Below are positions 6,887 to 13,204 of a stretch of DNA of 19,456 nt, piece after piece. A model generated the notes under the pieces. That model saw only the letters and a program-made list of their open reading frames with translations. It made no database searches and had not been told where the DNA came from. The DNA is from Methanobacteriota archaeon. GTDB taxonomy: Archaea > Halobacteriota > Syntropharchaeia > JACQPP01. Position numbers and translations under genes: made by a program. Within the stretch, counting starts at the first letter, position 1. The number at the start of each line of letters is the position of its first letter. The stretch spans positions 1 through 19,456 of the forward strand of contig JACQPP010000073.1 of NCBI GenBank assembly GCA_016207465.1, written 5' to 3'.

Positions 6887-7540
6887 TCAAATGCTCGACC
6901 CGCGGGGCCCGGAGACCCAGGGGGAGTCCGCCGCGTAGAACCGGAGTGGGCGGCGGAGGTCCCGCGACACGCCGATGCGCCCCGACCTGACCACCCGCAG
7001 CCCCCCGGGGTTCCCGCGGGCGAACCAGACCCCTGTGCGGGGGTCGGTGACATCCATGCGGTTGATGGCACGGGTAATCCCCATGGCCTCGGTGAGCCTC
7101 CCGGGCCCGCGGCAGAGGTCCCGCTCCGGGACGATTCGGCCCGAGCCGAACCCTCGCGCTGAAGACGTCCTCCGCCGCGCTCGGGCCTCACCCCGGCGGC
7201 GCCGCATCGCATCGAGGCCCACCTGGGGCTCCACGGCCCGCAGCAACACCGCGGCGGGCTCACCCAGGCGGCCGCAGACCGCGTTGAAGAGCCAGCGGGC
7301 GTGCACCATATAGACAAAGGCGGTCCCCGGGGGGCCGAACATCGGCTCCGACATGGGGACCCGCCGGTAGGCCCGGGAGGCCGGGTCCCGGGGCCCATAG
7401 TAGGCCTCGGTCTCCACGATGCGCCCCGCGCAGAGGGAACGGCCCGCCATTGAAACGAGGCGGTGGCCCAGGAGGGCCCGGGCCACCACCGCGGGGTCCC
7501 GGGCGAAAAACCGCGCCGCCAATGGAGAACCGGGGGCCAT
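6887..7540 (-). CDS. DNA-3-methyladenine glycosylase (AAG/MPG family)
   Basis: A base-excision repair enzyme that removes alkylated purines such as 3-methyladenine and hypoxanthine. The 217-residue protein carries the family landmarks in order: RDPAVVARALLGHRLV, GRIVETEAYYGPRDPASRAYR (the Glu of ETEAY is the catalytic general base in this family), MFGPPGTAFVYMVHARWLFN, AAVLLRAVEP, and RGPGRLTEAMGITRAINRMDVT. Between MRRRRG and the GPGRL motif there are about 18 extra residues (ARRRTSSARGFGSGRIVPE) not usual for the family, encoded by DNA with two small hairpins. The ATG at 7540 is preferred. An upstream GTG at 7564 is possible, sits ~33 nt from the shared TATA-like box, and would add eight residues. 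It is the first gene of the minus-strand run leading to herA. Confidence 0.9.
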   Translation of the reverse strand: MAPGSPLAARFFARDPAVVARALLGHRLVSMAGRSLCAGRIVETEAYYGPRDPASRAYRRVPMSEPMFGPPGTAFVYMVHARWLFNAVCGRLGEPAAVLLRAVEPQVGLDAMRRRRGEARARRRTSSARGFGSGRIVPERDLCRGPGRLTEAMGITRAINRMDVTDPRTGVWFARGNPGGLRVVRSGRIGVSRDLRRPLRFYAADSPWVSGPRGSSI

Positions 7541-7591
7541 CACTCCCCCATCTCCGGAGAACACAAAAAGAGAGAGGAGAGAAGTGGGGAA

Positions 7592-7602
7592 AGTTTTACT
7601 AT
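7592..7602. promoter_or_regulatory. Shared TATA-like box between glycosylase and methyltransferase genes
   Basis: AGTTTTACTAT is the only AT-rich stretch between the divergent genes. It is ~39 nt from the plus-strand ATG at 7636 and 33-57 nt from the alternative minus-strand starts (GTG 7564, ATG 7540). It fits an archaeal TATA box that serves both directions with short leaders. Confidence 0.5.
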
Positions 7603-7635
7603 CCCCCGCAACGGGCTCCCCCCTGTTCCCCCGCC

Positions 7636-8892
7636 ATGCCCGCCGCGAAATTCCCCGACGCCATGAAACTGGACTCCTGCCGGGTCTGCCGGGGGAAGAA
7701 CCTGGAGACCTTCCTGGTCCTCGGACCCCAGCCCCTCTCCAACAACTTCCTGAAGAAAGAGCAGCTGGGGGGTCCGGAGCCCTTCTACCCCCTTGACGTC
7801 TGCTTCTGCCCCGCCTGCCACATGGTGCAGCTCACCCACGTGGTGCCCCCGGAGGTGATGTTCAGCGAATACGCCTACATCACCTCCTCCTCCCGCACCA
7901 TGCCCATCCACCTGGCCGAGCTCGCCGGGGACGTGACCCGCCGCTTCGGCCTCGACGGCAAGAGCCTGGCGGTGGACATCGGGAGCAACGACGGCTCCAT
8001 GGTCCTCGGCTTCCAGAAGCTGGGGGTCCGGGGGCTGGGCATCGAGCCCGCCTCCAACGTGGCCGCCATCGCCCGCCAGCGGGGGGTGGAGACGGTGAAC
8101 GACTTCTGGTGCGAGCGCACCGCCCGCCAAGTGCGGAAGGAGAAGGGCCCCGCTGGCGCCATCCTGGGGACCAACGTCTTCGCCCACTGCCACGACCTCG
8201 ACGACTTCCTCCGCGGGGTCAAGCACCTCCTCGGCCCCGGGGGGGCCTTCGTCATCGAGGTCCCCTACCTGGTGGACCTCCTCCAGCACACCGAGTTCGA
8301 CACCATCTACCACGAGCACCTCTCCTACTTCGCCGTCGGCCCCCTCCAGGCCCTCTTCCGCCGCTTCGACATGAGCCTCGTCGACGTGAAGCGGGACCCC
8401 ATCCACGGGGGCTCCATCCGCGTCTTCGCCCGGCCCGAACCAAACCTGCCCCCCTCCGAGGAGGTCCAGAGGCTCCTCCGCCTCGAAAAGGAGAACCGCC
8501 TCGACTCCATCGAGACCTACCGCAGGTTCGCCCGCGACGTGGCCTCCATCCGCGACCGCCTCGTCCCCCTCCTCCGCGACCTCAAGAAGCAGGGCAAGGT
8601 CATCTCCGGATACGGGGCCCCCGCCAAGGGCAACACCCTCCTCAACTACTGCAAAATCGGCACCGACCTCCTCGACTTCGCCACCGACACCACTCCCTTC
8701 AAGCAGAACCACTACACCCCGGGGATGCACATCCCCGTCCACCCCGACACCCGGTTCAAGGAGAACCCCCCCGACTACTCCCTCCTCCTCGCCTGGAACT
8801 TCGCCGAGGAGATACTCAAGAAAGAGAAGGCCTACATGGAGCGCGGGGGCAAATTCATCGTCCCCGTCCCCCACCCCAAAATCATCCCTTAA
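7636..8892 (+). CDS. Sugar C-methyltransferase family protein (NovU/TylC3-like)
   Basis: A class I SAM-dependent methyltransferase of the three-domain type that C-methylates nucleotide-linked deoxyketosugars. The 418-residue protein has an N-terminal zinc-binding domain with CRVC (Cys15, Cys18) and CPAC (Cys58, Cys61). The Rossmann SAM site is VDIGSNDG at 113-120. The YHEHLSYF active-site block is at 225-232. The C-terminal domain contains GYGAPAKGNTLLN at 325-337, characteristic of the family. A second ATG at 7663 would remove nine residues and is also plausible. Its 3' end overlaps the convergent glycosyltransferase stop by 4 nt. Beside a GT4 enzyme, a role in surface polysaccharide or glycoprotein sugar synthesis is likely. 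The exact substrate is not inferable. Confidence 0.88.
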   Translation: MPAAKFPDAMKLDSCRVCRGKNLETFLVLGPQPLSNNFLKKEQLGGPEPFYPLDVCFCPACHMVQLTHVVPPEVMFSEYAYITSSSRTMPIHLAELAGDVTRRFGLDGKSLAVDIGSNDGSMVLGFQKLGVRGLGIEPASNVAAIARQRGVETVNDFWCERTARQVRKEKGPAGAILGTNVFAHCHDLDDFLRGVKHLLGPGGAFVIEVPYLVDLLQHTEFDTIYHEHLSYFAVGPLQALFRRFDMSLVDVKRDPIHGGSIRVFARPEPNLPPSEEVQRLLRLEKENRLDSIETYRRFARDVASIRDRLVPLLRDLKKQGKVISGYGAPAKGNTLLNYCKIGTDLLDFATDTTPFKQNHYTPGMHIPVHPDTRFKENPPDYSLLLAWNFAEEILKKEKAYMERGGKFIVPVPHPKIIP

Positions 8893-9980
8893 CCCTCCTT
8901 TCCCACGACTTCCCGCAGGGCCGAGAGGACGCTCCCCCCGATGGCCCCGGGGGTGAAACGACTCCGGTAGAGGGCCAGCCCCCCGGCGGCCAGCCTCTCC
9001 CGCAGCGCGGGGTCCCCTTGCAGGTGGAGGATGGCCCGTGCCAGCGCCTCCCCCGAACCCGCGGGGATGAGCCAGGCGTCCTCCCCGTGATGGAAGACCT
9101 CGCGGGCCGCCGGTGTGTCCGCCGTGACGAGGGGGCGGCCGCAGGCGATAATCTGGTAGGCCTTGGTGGGGACCGCGCGCCCGGCCTTCTCGGTGGTCCC
9201 GAAGATGCCCAGGCACACGTCCGCCGAGGCGATGCGGTCCGGGAGGCGCTCCAGGGGGACCCGCCCCACCATGGTGGCGTTGGGGGGCCGGGGGATGTTC
9301 CCGTAGATTCCCCGGTAGGAGGGCTCCACGAAGTCGTGGCCGATGATGGTGAAATGGATGTCCCCGTGGGGCTCCAGGCGGGCCACAGCATCGAAGATGG
9401 CCTCCATCCCGTGGACCTGGATGTAGCTCCCGTAGAAGAGGACCTCGAAGGCATGGGTTCCCCTCGCCGGAGGCGTCTCCGGGGGATGGAAGATGGACTC
9501 GTCGGCCCCCACATGGATGGTGCGCAGTTTCTCCGGCGGGAGGCGGAAGGTTTCGGCGAAGTACGCACCATGGGTCCGGGTGTCGGAGAATACGATGTCC
9601 GCCAGATGCATGGAGATCCAATCCAGCCGGTATAGAAGCCGGCCCCTCGGCGAGCGGGGGGCGCACTCCCGCCGGTCGTGGACTGCCGTGTCATAGAGGG
9701 AGATGTGGGGGTCGAAGAGCAGGGGGATGCGGCGCAGCCGGCAGAGGAGCCAGGCCAGGGGGACCACTGCGTGGCTCTGCTCCCCCACGATGAGCGCGTC
9801 CACTCGCCCCACCCGGCGGAACTGTCCCCGGAGCCGGAGCCACCGCCGCAAGAGCCCCCGCGAGGCGTCGTGGCACTCCACCACCTCCACCCCGTGGGCC
9901 CGGAGGCCCGCCTGGATGACCTGGTGCCGCCCCGGGCTCAGCAGGCTCTTGTCATAAGAGCCCATGTAGCAGACCCGCAT
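8889..9980 (-). CDS. GT4-like glycosyltransferase
   Basis: A predicted cytoplasmic GT-B-fold glycosyltransferase of 363 residues that would transfer a sugar from a nucleotide donor during surface glycan assembly. The N-terminal Rossmann half begins MRVCYMGSYDKSLLSPGRHQ and contains FDPHISLYDT (89-98). The acceptor-to-donor linker has VGADESIFHPPE (157-168). The donor half has EVLFYGSYIQVHGMEAI (179-195), then VPTKAYQIIACGRPLVTADTPAAREVF (270-296). In the last block, the first glutamate of the common E-x7-E motif appears as Gln276, while Glu294 is kept; this occurs in some GT4 subfamilies. There are no transmembrane segments. The ATG at 9980 has a TATA-like box (10008-10015) ~31 nt upstream. 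The stop overlaps the convergent methyltransferase stop. Confidence 0.86.
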   Translation of the reverse strand: MRVCYMGSYDKSLLSPGRHQVIQAGLRAHGVEVVECHDASRGLLRRWLRLRGQFRRVGRVDALIVGEQSHAVVPLAWLLCRLRRIPLLFDPHISLYDTAVHDRRECAPRSPRGRLLYRLDWISMHLADIVFSDTRTHGAYFAETFRLPPEKLRTIHVGADESIFHPPETPPARGTHAFEVLFYGSYIQVHGMEAIFDAVARLEPHGDIHFTIIGHDFVEPSYRGIYGNIPRPPNATMVGRVPLERLPDRIASADVCLGIFGTTEKAGRAVPTKAYQIIACGRPLVTADTPAAREVFHHGEDAWLIPAGSGEALARAILHLQGDPALRERLAAGGLALYRSRFTPGAIGGSVLSALREVVGKEG

Positions 9981-9986
9981 ATCCGC

Positions 9987-10025
9987 GGGAACCGCTGGCG
10001 GAATGCAGAATAAACGTTTTCCGAA
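9987..10025. repeat. Degenerate copy (R2) of the intergenic repeat at 3197-3238
   Basis: The element begins GGGAACCGCTGGCG (9987-10000) and ends GTTTTCCGAA (10016-10025). These match both ends of the R1 element (one mismatch in 14, none in 10) with 29 rather than 32 nt between them. The hairpin centre is lost. Like R1, it lies within 3 nt of the stop codon of a minus-strand gene (radical SAM). Its AT-rich centre now holds the putative TATA box of the glycosyltransferase gene. Confidence 0.45.
10008..10015 (-). promoter_or_regulatory. TATA-like box for the glycosyltransferase gene
   Basis: On the minus strand this reads GTTTATTC, centred ~31 nt upstream of the ATG at 9980, predicting a leader of only a few bases. 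It lies inside the degenerate repeat R2. Confidence 0.5.
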
Positions 10026-10028
10026 GTT

Positions 10029-11723
10029 TCAGGCGGCGAACTGCGTGTAGGGGACCACGCTTTCGGCCACCCGGGGGTCGTCGAGGGCCTGGATGAACTC
10101 CTGGCGATTCTGAATCGGACGGCGGGCCAGAATCCGGGCGGCCCTCCGCTCGCCGATGCCGGGGAGCGCGGAGAGGGCCTCCGGGGAGGCGGTGTTCACA
10201 TCGAGGGGATGGGGGACCCCCGTGACGCTGCGCATGCCGTGGCCCACCACCGCGGCGTCCAGGTGGACCCCGAGGGGGTGGCGGCCGGGGACTCCCACCA
10301 GCAGGGGATAGGAGCCGATGGGGCGCGCCAGGGTGAGGTTCCCCTCATAGGCCTCGGCGCGCAAATCCCGGAGGACGGTGCCCCGGGGGGCCACCCGCTG
10401 GAGCATCGGGTGGTCAATCTCCCGGCGGATGCGCTCCTTCCACCGGTGGAAGAGGTGCTTGTGTTTCCGCAGGACGCGGTCCCCCACCTTCTCCATCCCT
10501 GTGCCCTGCATGGGGGCCACCTGCCGGAGGTTGATGCGCCGCACCATCCAGCCGGAGTCGAGGACCCCCCGGAGGAACTCGTAGTCCAGCTGGTAGGTTC
10601 GGGCGGTCTCCCCCTTGAGGCCGAAGACGAAGTTGAGGCCCGGGAGCAATTTAGGGAGCCCCGTGGCGTCCCGCGCCCCGCCCACCTCGTTGAGCAGCCG
10701 GATGGCCCCCAGCACCTGCTCCGGAGTCGCGTTCAGGCTATTGCGCTTCACCACCTCGGGGTCCGCGGTCTCCCCCCCGAAGGCCGCCACGTCCCCGCCT
10801 GTGTTGTATTCCACAATGGTCTTCGCTATCTCGCGGGACTCCCCCGGGTGCTCCATCATGTAGGCGGGGTTGGCGTTGTCCATATGGAGGACCCGCAGCC
10901 CCGGGGCCACACGCCGGATGGAGGCATAGAGATGGCGCACCGCCTCCGGGTCCGGCCCCTCCCCGTCCCGGGCGCCGTAGGCGAAGAGGTCGGGCTGGTC
11001 CCCCAGGCGGAAGCAGCGGGCCCCCCGCTGGTAGAGGGCCTCCACCTCCCCGGCGATGTCCTCCACGCTCCGCATGTCCGGGGCCCCATACTGGGGCTCC
11101 ACGCAGAAGGAACACCTCCGCCACTGGCACCCCCGGTAGGTCTCCAGCTCGCACATGGTGTCGGGGAAATCCGGGTGCTGGGACACAATCTCCGCCCCCC
11201 GGATGGCCCACCGGCCAATCTTCCACCGCGGGACCCAGGCATCCGGATTGATGCTCTCCGGCCTCTCCCCCCGCGCCAGGTCGAAGACCGCCCCCTCGAT
11301 GTCCCCCGCCACCACCAGGTCGAAGAGGCCATCGGGCAGAGACAGGGCGCGGCGGCCCCCGGTCATCCCGTGGCCGAATCGGGCCAGCGGCCCCCCGAAG
11401 ACCTTCACCGGCCCCTCGACCCGCGACACCAGCCCCGCAATCTCCCGGGGCCCCGCCGGGGTCCCCCCCAGATACTTGCCGGGGACCGCGACTCCCCCGA
11501 TGACCACCAGCAGGTCCCGCCGCGAGAACACCTCCAGCAGCGCGGGGTCGCGGCGCACCTGGTCCACCGTCCGGTAGAGCACCTCCCGCGTCCCCGCCTC
11601 CCCCAGGGCCCCCGCCACATAGCGGGGATAGGTGGCCAGATACGGGGGGACCCCCAGGCAGGAGGGCTCATCCACGTAGCAGTCCAGGATGGCTGCGCTC
11701 CCAAACCGCGATTCGGAGGACAT
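10029..11723 (-). CDS. Radical SAM protein with C-terminal helix-hairpin-helix domain (COG1031-like)
   Basis: A predicted iron-sulfur radical SAM enzyme of 564 residues, of a type widespread in archaea and without an assigned reaction. Residues 1-185 form an N-terminal domain with a B12-domain-like look (VVIGGVAVPG, VKVFGGPLARFG, DLVVAGDIEGAV). The cluster motif ETYRGCQWRRCSFC contains Cys199, Cys204 and Cys207, a C-x4-C-x2-C spacing instead of the classic C-x3-C-x2-C. The core follows with QYGAPDMRSVEDIAGEVEAL, FRLGDQPDLFAYG, VEYNTGGDVAAFGGETAD and GLNFVFGLKGET. The last ~55 residues hold a helix-hairpin-helix (DVNTASPEALSALPGIGERR), which usually binds nucleic acid and suggests an RNA or DNA substrate. 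The ATG at 11723 has a TATA-like box ~29 nt upstream. Confidence 0.85.
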   Translation of the reverse strand: MSSESRFGSAAILDCYVDEPSCLGVPPYLATYPRYVAGALGEAGTREVLYRTVDQVRRDPALLEVFSRRDLLVVIGGVAVPGKYLGGTPAGPREIAGLVSRVEGPVKVFGGPLARFGHGMTGGRRALSLPDGLFDLVVAGDIEGAVFDLARGERPESINPDAWVPRWKIGRWAIRGAEIVSQHPDFPDTMCELETYRGCQWRRCSFCVEPQYGAPDMRSVEDIAGEVEALYQRGARCFRLGDQPDLFAYGARDGEGPDPEAVRHLYASIRRVAPGLRVLHMDNANPAYMMEHPGESREIAKTIVEYNTGGDVAAFGGETADPEVVKRNSLNATPEQVLGAIRLLNEVGGARDATGLPKLLPGLNFVFGLKGETARTYQLDYEFLRGVLDSGWMVRRINLRQVAPMQGTGMEKVGDRVLRKHKHLFHRWKERIRREIDHPMLQRVAPRGTVLRDLRAEAYEGNLTLARPIGSYPLLVGVPGRHPLGVHLDAAVVGHGMRSVTGVPHPLDVNTASPEALSALPGIGERRAARILARRPIQNRQEFIQALDDPRVAESVVPYTQFAA

Positions 11724-11747
11724 GGCAAGACTATTTATCACTATCAC

Positions 11748-11757
11748 TCTTATGTTG
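11748..11757. promoter_or_regulatory. Shared TATA-like box between radical SAM gene and small helical protein gene
   Basis: TCTTATGTTG lies in a 63-bp AT-rich divergent spacer. It is ~29 nt from the minus-strand ATG (11723) and ~34 nt from the plus-strand ATG (11787). A second AT-rich stretch at 11731-11740 (CTATTTATCA) is an alternative plus-strand box that would give a longer leader. Confidence 0.4.
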
Positions 11758-11786
11758 TTTCCCCCGAAAGTGGGAAACAACCAGCC

Positions 11787-12185
11787 ATGGCCGCCGAACT
11801 CGGAAAATTCCTCGCCATGAAATACAACGACGAGAGCGCCATCAAGGAGGTCCTCGAAAAGGTCCCCCAGCCCATCCGCGACAAGGTGGGGGAGGCCCTC
11901 GGGGACCACTTCCTCCAGGCGAGCCGCGAGCAGGTGGCCTTCACCGCCTACGCCGCCTCCGGGGCCTACAAAAAACTGCTGGGCGTCGGGGACAAGGCCC
12001 TCGAGAAGGGAAACATCGCCCTCGCCAAGAAGTCCTACCGGATGGCCGAGGAGCACAAGGCCATCGACCGTGAGCGGAAGGACGTCTACGACTTCCTCTG
12101 CACCGTCATCGCCCCCGAGCCGGGGGCCGAGCCTGCGAAGAAGAAAGAGGAGAAGACCAGCGCGGCCGACATCCTCGGATTCTGA
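11787..12185 (+). CDS. Small helical protein of unknown function
   Basis: A 132-residue soluble protein that is strongly predicted to be all-helical. Blocks AELGKFLAMKYNDESAIKEV, VAFTAYAASGAYKKLL and ALEKGNIALAKKSYRMAEEH resemble tandem helical hairpins; the last recalls a TPR-like unit. A Lys/Glu-rich flexible linker (PAKKKEEK) follows, then a short hydrophobic tail (ADILGF) of the kind used as a peptide docking motif. It has a single cysteine in DFLCTV. No signal peptide or membrane segment is present. The ATG is preceded by a TATA-like box at suitable distance and the gene stands alone, divergent from the radical SAM gene. I do not recognise a family. A scaffold or adaptor role is only a guess. 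Confidence 0.75.
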   Translation: MAAELGKFLAMKYNDESAIKEVLEKVPQPIRDKVGEALGDHFLQASREQVAFTAYAASGAYKKLLGVGDKALEKGNIALAKKSYRMAEEHKAIDRERKDVYDFLCTVIAPEPGAEPAKKKEEKTSAADILGF

Positions 12186-12199
12186 AGCATCCTCTCGGA

Positions 12200-12298
12200 G
12201 AGAAAGTGGAGCGCGAAGACGAAAGAGGGTTCCGCCCCCCGGGGAGGATGAGGGAGGGAGGAAGTAGGCCGGAGACCGGAACCACCTCTTCGCGCTTC
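12200..12298 (-). ncRNA. Candidate structured non-coding RNA in convergent intergenic region
   Basis: The 199-bp spacer between two convergent genes holds paired arms that stack into a long hairpin. GCGCGAAG (12211-12218) pairs with CTTCGCGC (12288-12295), and GGTTCCG (12228-12234) pairs with CGGAACC (12277-12283). An outer GTGGA/TCCAC pair (12206-12210 and 12302-12306) adds to it. On the minus strand a TATA-like TTAATTATC (12319-12327) lies ~26 nt before the first helix, which suggests transcription from about 12298 leftward. The apical part is a purine-rich G-run segment on the plus strand. No known RNA family was recognised. A double terminator for the two flanking genes is the main alternative. 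Confidence 0.35.
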
Positions 12299-12318
12299 AA
12301 CCTCCACCTCCCCGGGGA

Positions 12319-12327
12319 GATAATTAA
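12319..12327 (-). promoter_or_regulatory. TATA-like box upstream of the candidate ncRNA
   Basis: On the minus strand this reads TTAATTATC, the most AT-rich word in the 12186-12384 spacer. It does not face any coding start in range on that strand, but it is spaced correctly to start a transcript at the hairpin at 12211-12295. Confidence 0.35.
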
Positions 12328-12384
12328 GGGTTTTCCGCAGGTTTTCCCAAATCTGTCCCCGGTCCAAGTAAAATCCACGGTTCC

Positions 12385-13170
12385 TTAAAGCCTCCAGGGC
12401 TCCCGACCTGCCTCCCCTCTCAAACCCTGGATGTCGCGGCGGGCCCGGCGGAGGCGCTCCAGGTCCAGGTCCACCCGGAGGAGCTCGGGGCGGGTGTCGC
12501 CGCGGGCCCGGGCCAGGAGCCCCCAGGGGGCGGCGGCGAGGCTGCGCCCCGCGATGGGCCAGCGGGGGCTCACCCCCCCGGCCTTGAGGAGATAGTAGCC
12601 GTTGTCGAAGGCGCGGGCGACGAACATGGCGTTGCGGGCCTCTCGCCCCCCGTCTTTATCGCGGCGCCGGGAGACCACCGGGTTCGACACGATGTCCGCC
12701 CCCCGGAGGCGGGCGCAGGTCTCCGGCCAGAGGACGTCGGCACACACCAGGGTGGCGAGACGGGTCCCTCTCTCCGTCGCCCAGGCCACCCGGGACCCCG
12801 GGGAGACGCCCCAGGCCCGCTCGTTGGGCGTCGGGTGGAGTTTCCGCTGGCGGGACAGCACCCGGTCCCCGCGGACCCAGAGCCCCACATTGTAGTAATG
12901 CCCCCCGGAAGCCTCGGTGAGGTTGCCCGAGAGGAGCAGGCCATGCTCCTCGCTGGTCCGACGGTAGAAGTCAAGGACCCGCCCCCGGGTCAGGGCCTCG
13001 AACCGGAAGACCGGGTGGGCATAGGGGAAGCCGAACCAGTATTCGGGGAGCACCGCCAGGTGTGCCCCCATCCGGGCCGCCCGCGCCGCCATCTCCCCGG
13101 CGGCCTCCAAGTTGGCCTCCAGGGTGTCCCACACCGGAACCTGGAGGAGGGCCGCCCGCAGAGCAGGCAT
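12385..13170 (-). CDS. Carbon-nitrogen hydrolase (nitrilase superfamily)
   Basis: A predicted cytosolic amidase or nitrilase-type hydrolase of 261 residues. The catalytic triad of the superfamily is visible: Glu43 in LAVLPEYWF, Lys110 in SRQRKLHPTPNE and Cys143 in TLVCADVLWPE. The supporting Glu117 in PNERAWGVSPG is also present. The spacing and length match the single-domain family. The second half keeps ADIVSNPVVS and ARAFDNGYYLLKAGG. No ammonia-using partner domain is present. The substrate could be an ω-amidic acid, a carbamoyl compound or a nitrile; neighbours do not decide. The ATG at 13170 lies 26 nt from a clear TATA box (13192-13200, minus strand), so the mRNA is likely leaderless. 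Only 34 bp separate it from the divergent TusA-like gene. Confidence 0.88.
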   Translation of the reverse strand: MPALRAALLQVPVWDTLEANLEAAGEMAARAARMGAHLAVLPEYWFGFPYAHPVFRFEALTRGRVLDFYRRTSEEHGLLLSGNLTEASGGHYYNVGLWVRGDRVLSRQRKLHPTPNERAWGVSPGSRVAWATERGTRLATLVCADVLWPETCARLRGADIVSNPVVSRRRDKDGGREARNAMFVARAFDNGYYLLKAGGVSPRWPIAGRSLAAAPWGLLARARGDTRPELLRVDLDLERLRRARRDIQGLRGEAGREPWRL

Positions 13171-13200
13171 GCTTATGGGGTCTCCCTATCACAACTTATA
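13171..13200. promoter_or_regulatory. Interlocked divergent promoters, nitrilase and TusA-like genes
   Basis: Only 34 bp separate the two start codons. On the minus strand TATAAGTTG (13192-13200) is ~26 nt upstream of the nitrilase ATG. On the plus strand GCTTATGGG (13171-13179) is ~30 nt upstream of the TusA-like ATG. Each TATA-like box therefore lies at the start site of the opposite gene, so the two promoters should interfere with each other. Confidence 0.55.
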
Positions 13201-13204
13201 CCCG

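Noticed and set aside
953..10880. Other GGCGTT or GTTGGCG words (near 953, 9273, 10870) as further palindrome copies
   Set aside because: They lack the matching arm and flanks and lie within ordinary conserved codons.
10209..11786. Plus-strand open frame continuous with the small helical protein
   Set aside because: The upstream part is the shadow of the radical SAM gene (His/Pro/Gly-rich). The real start is the ATG at 11787 just after the divergent promoter.
12186..12384. SRP RNA or RNase P RNA in the convergent spacer
   Set aside because: The region is too short, and the conserved cores of those RNAs were not seen.
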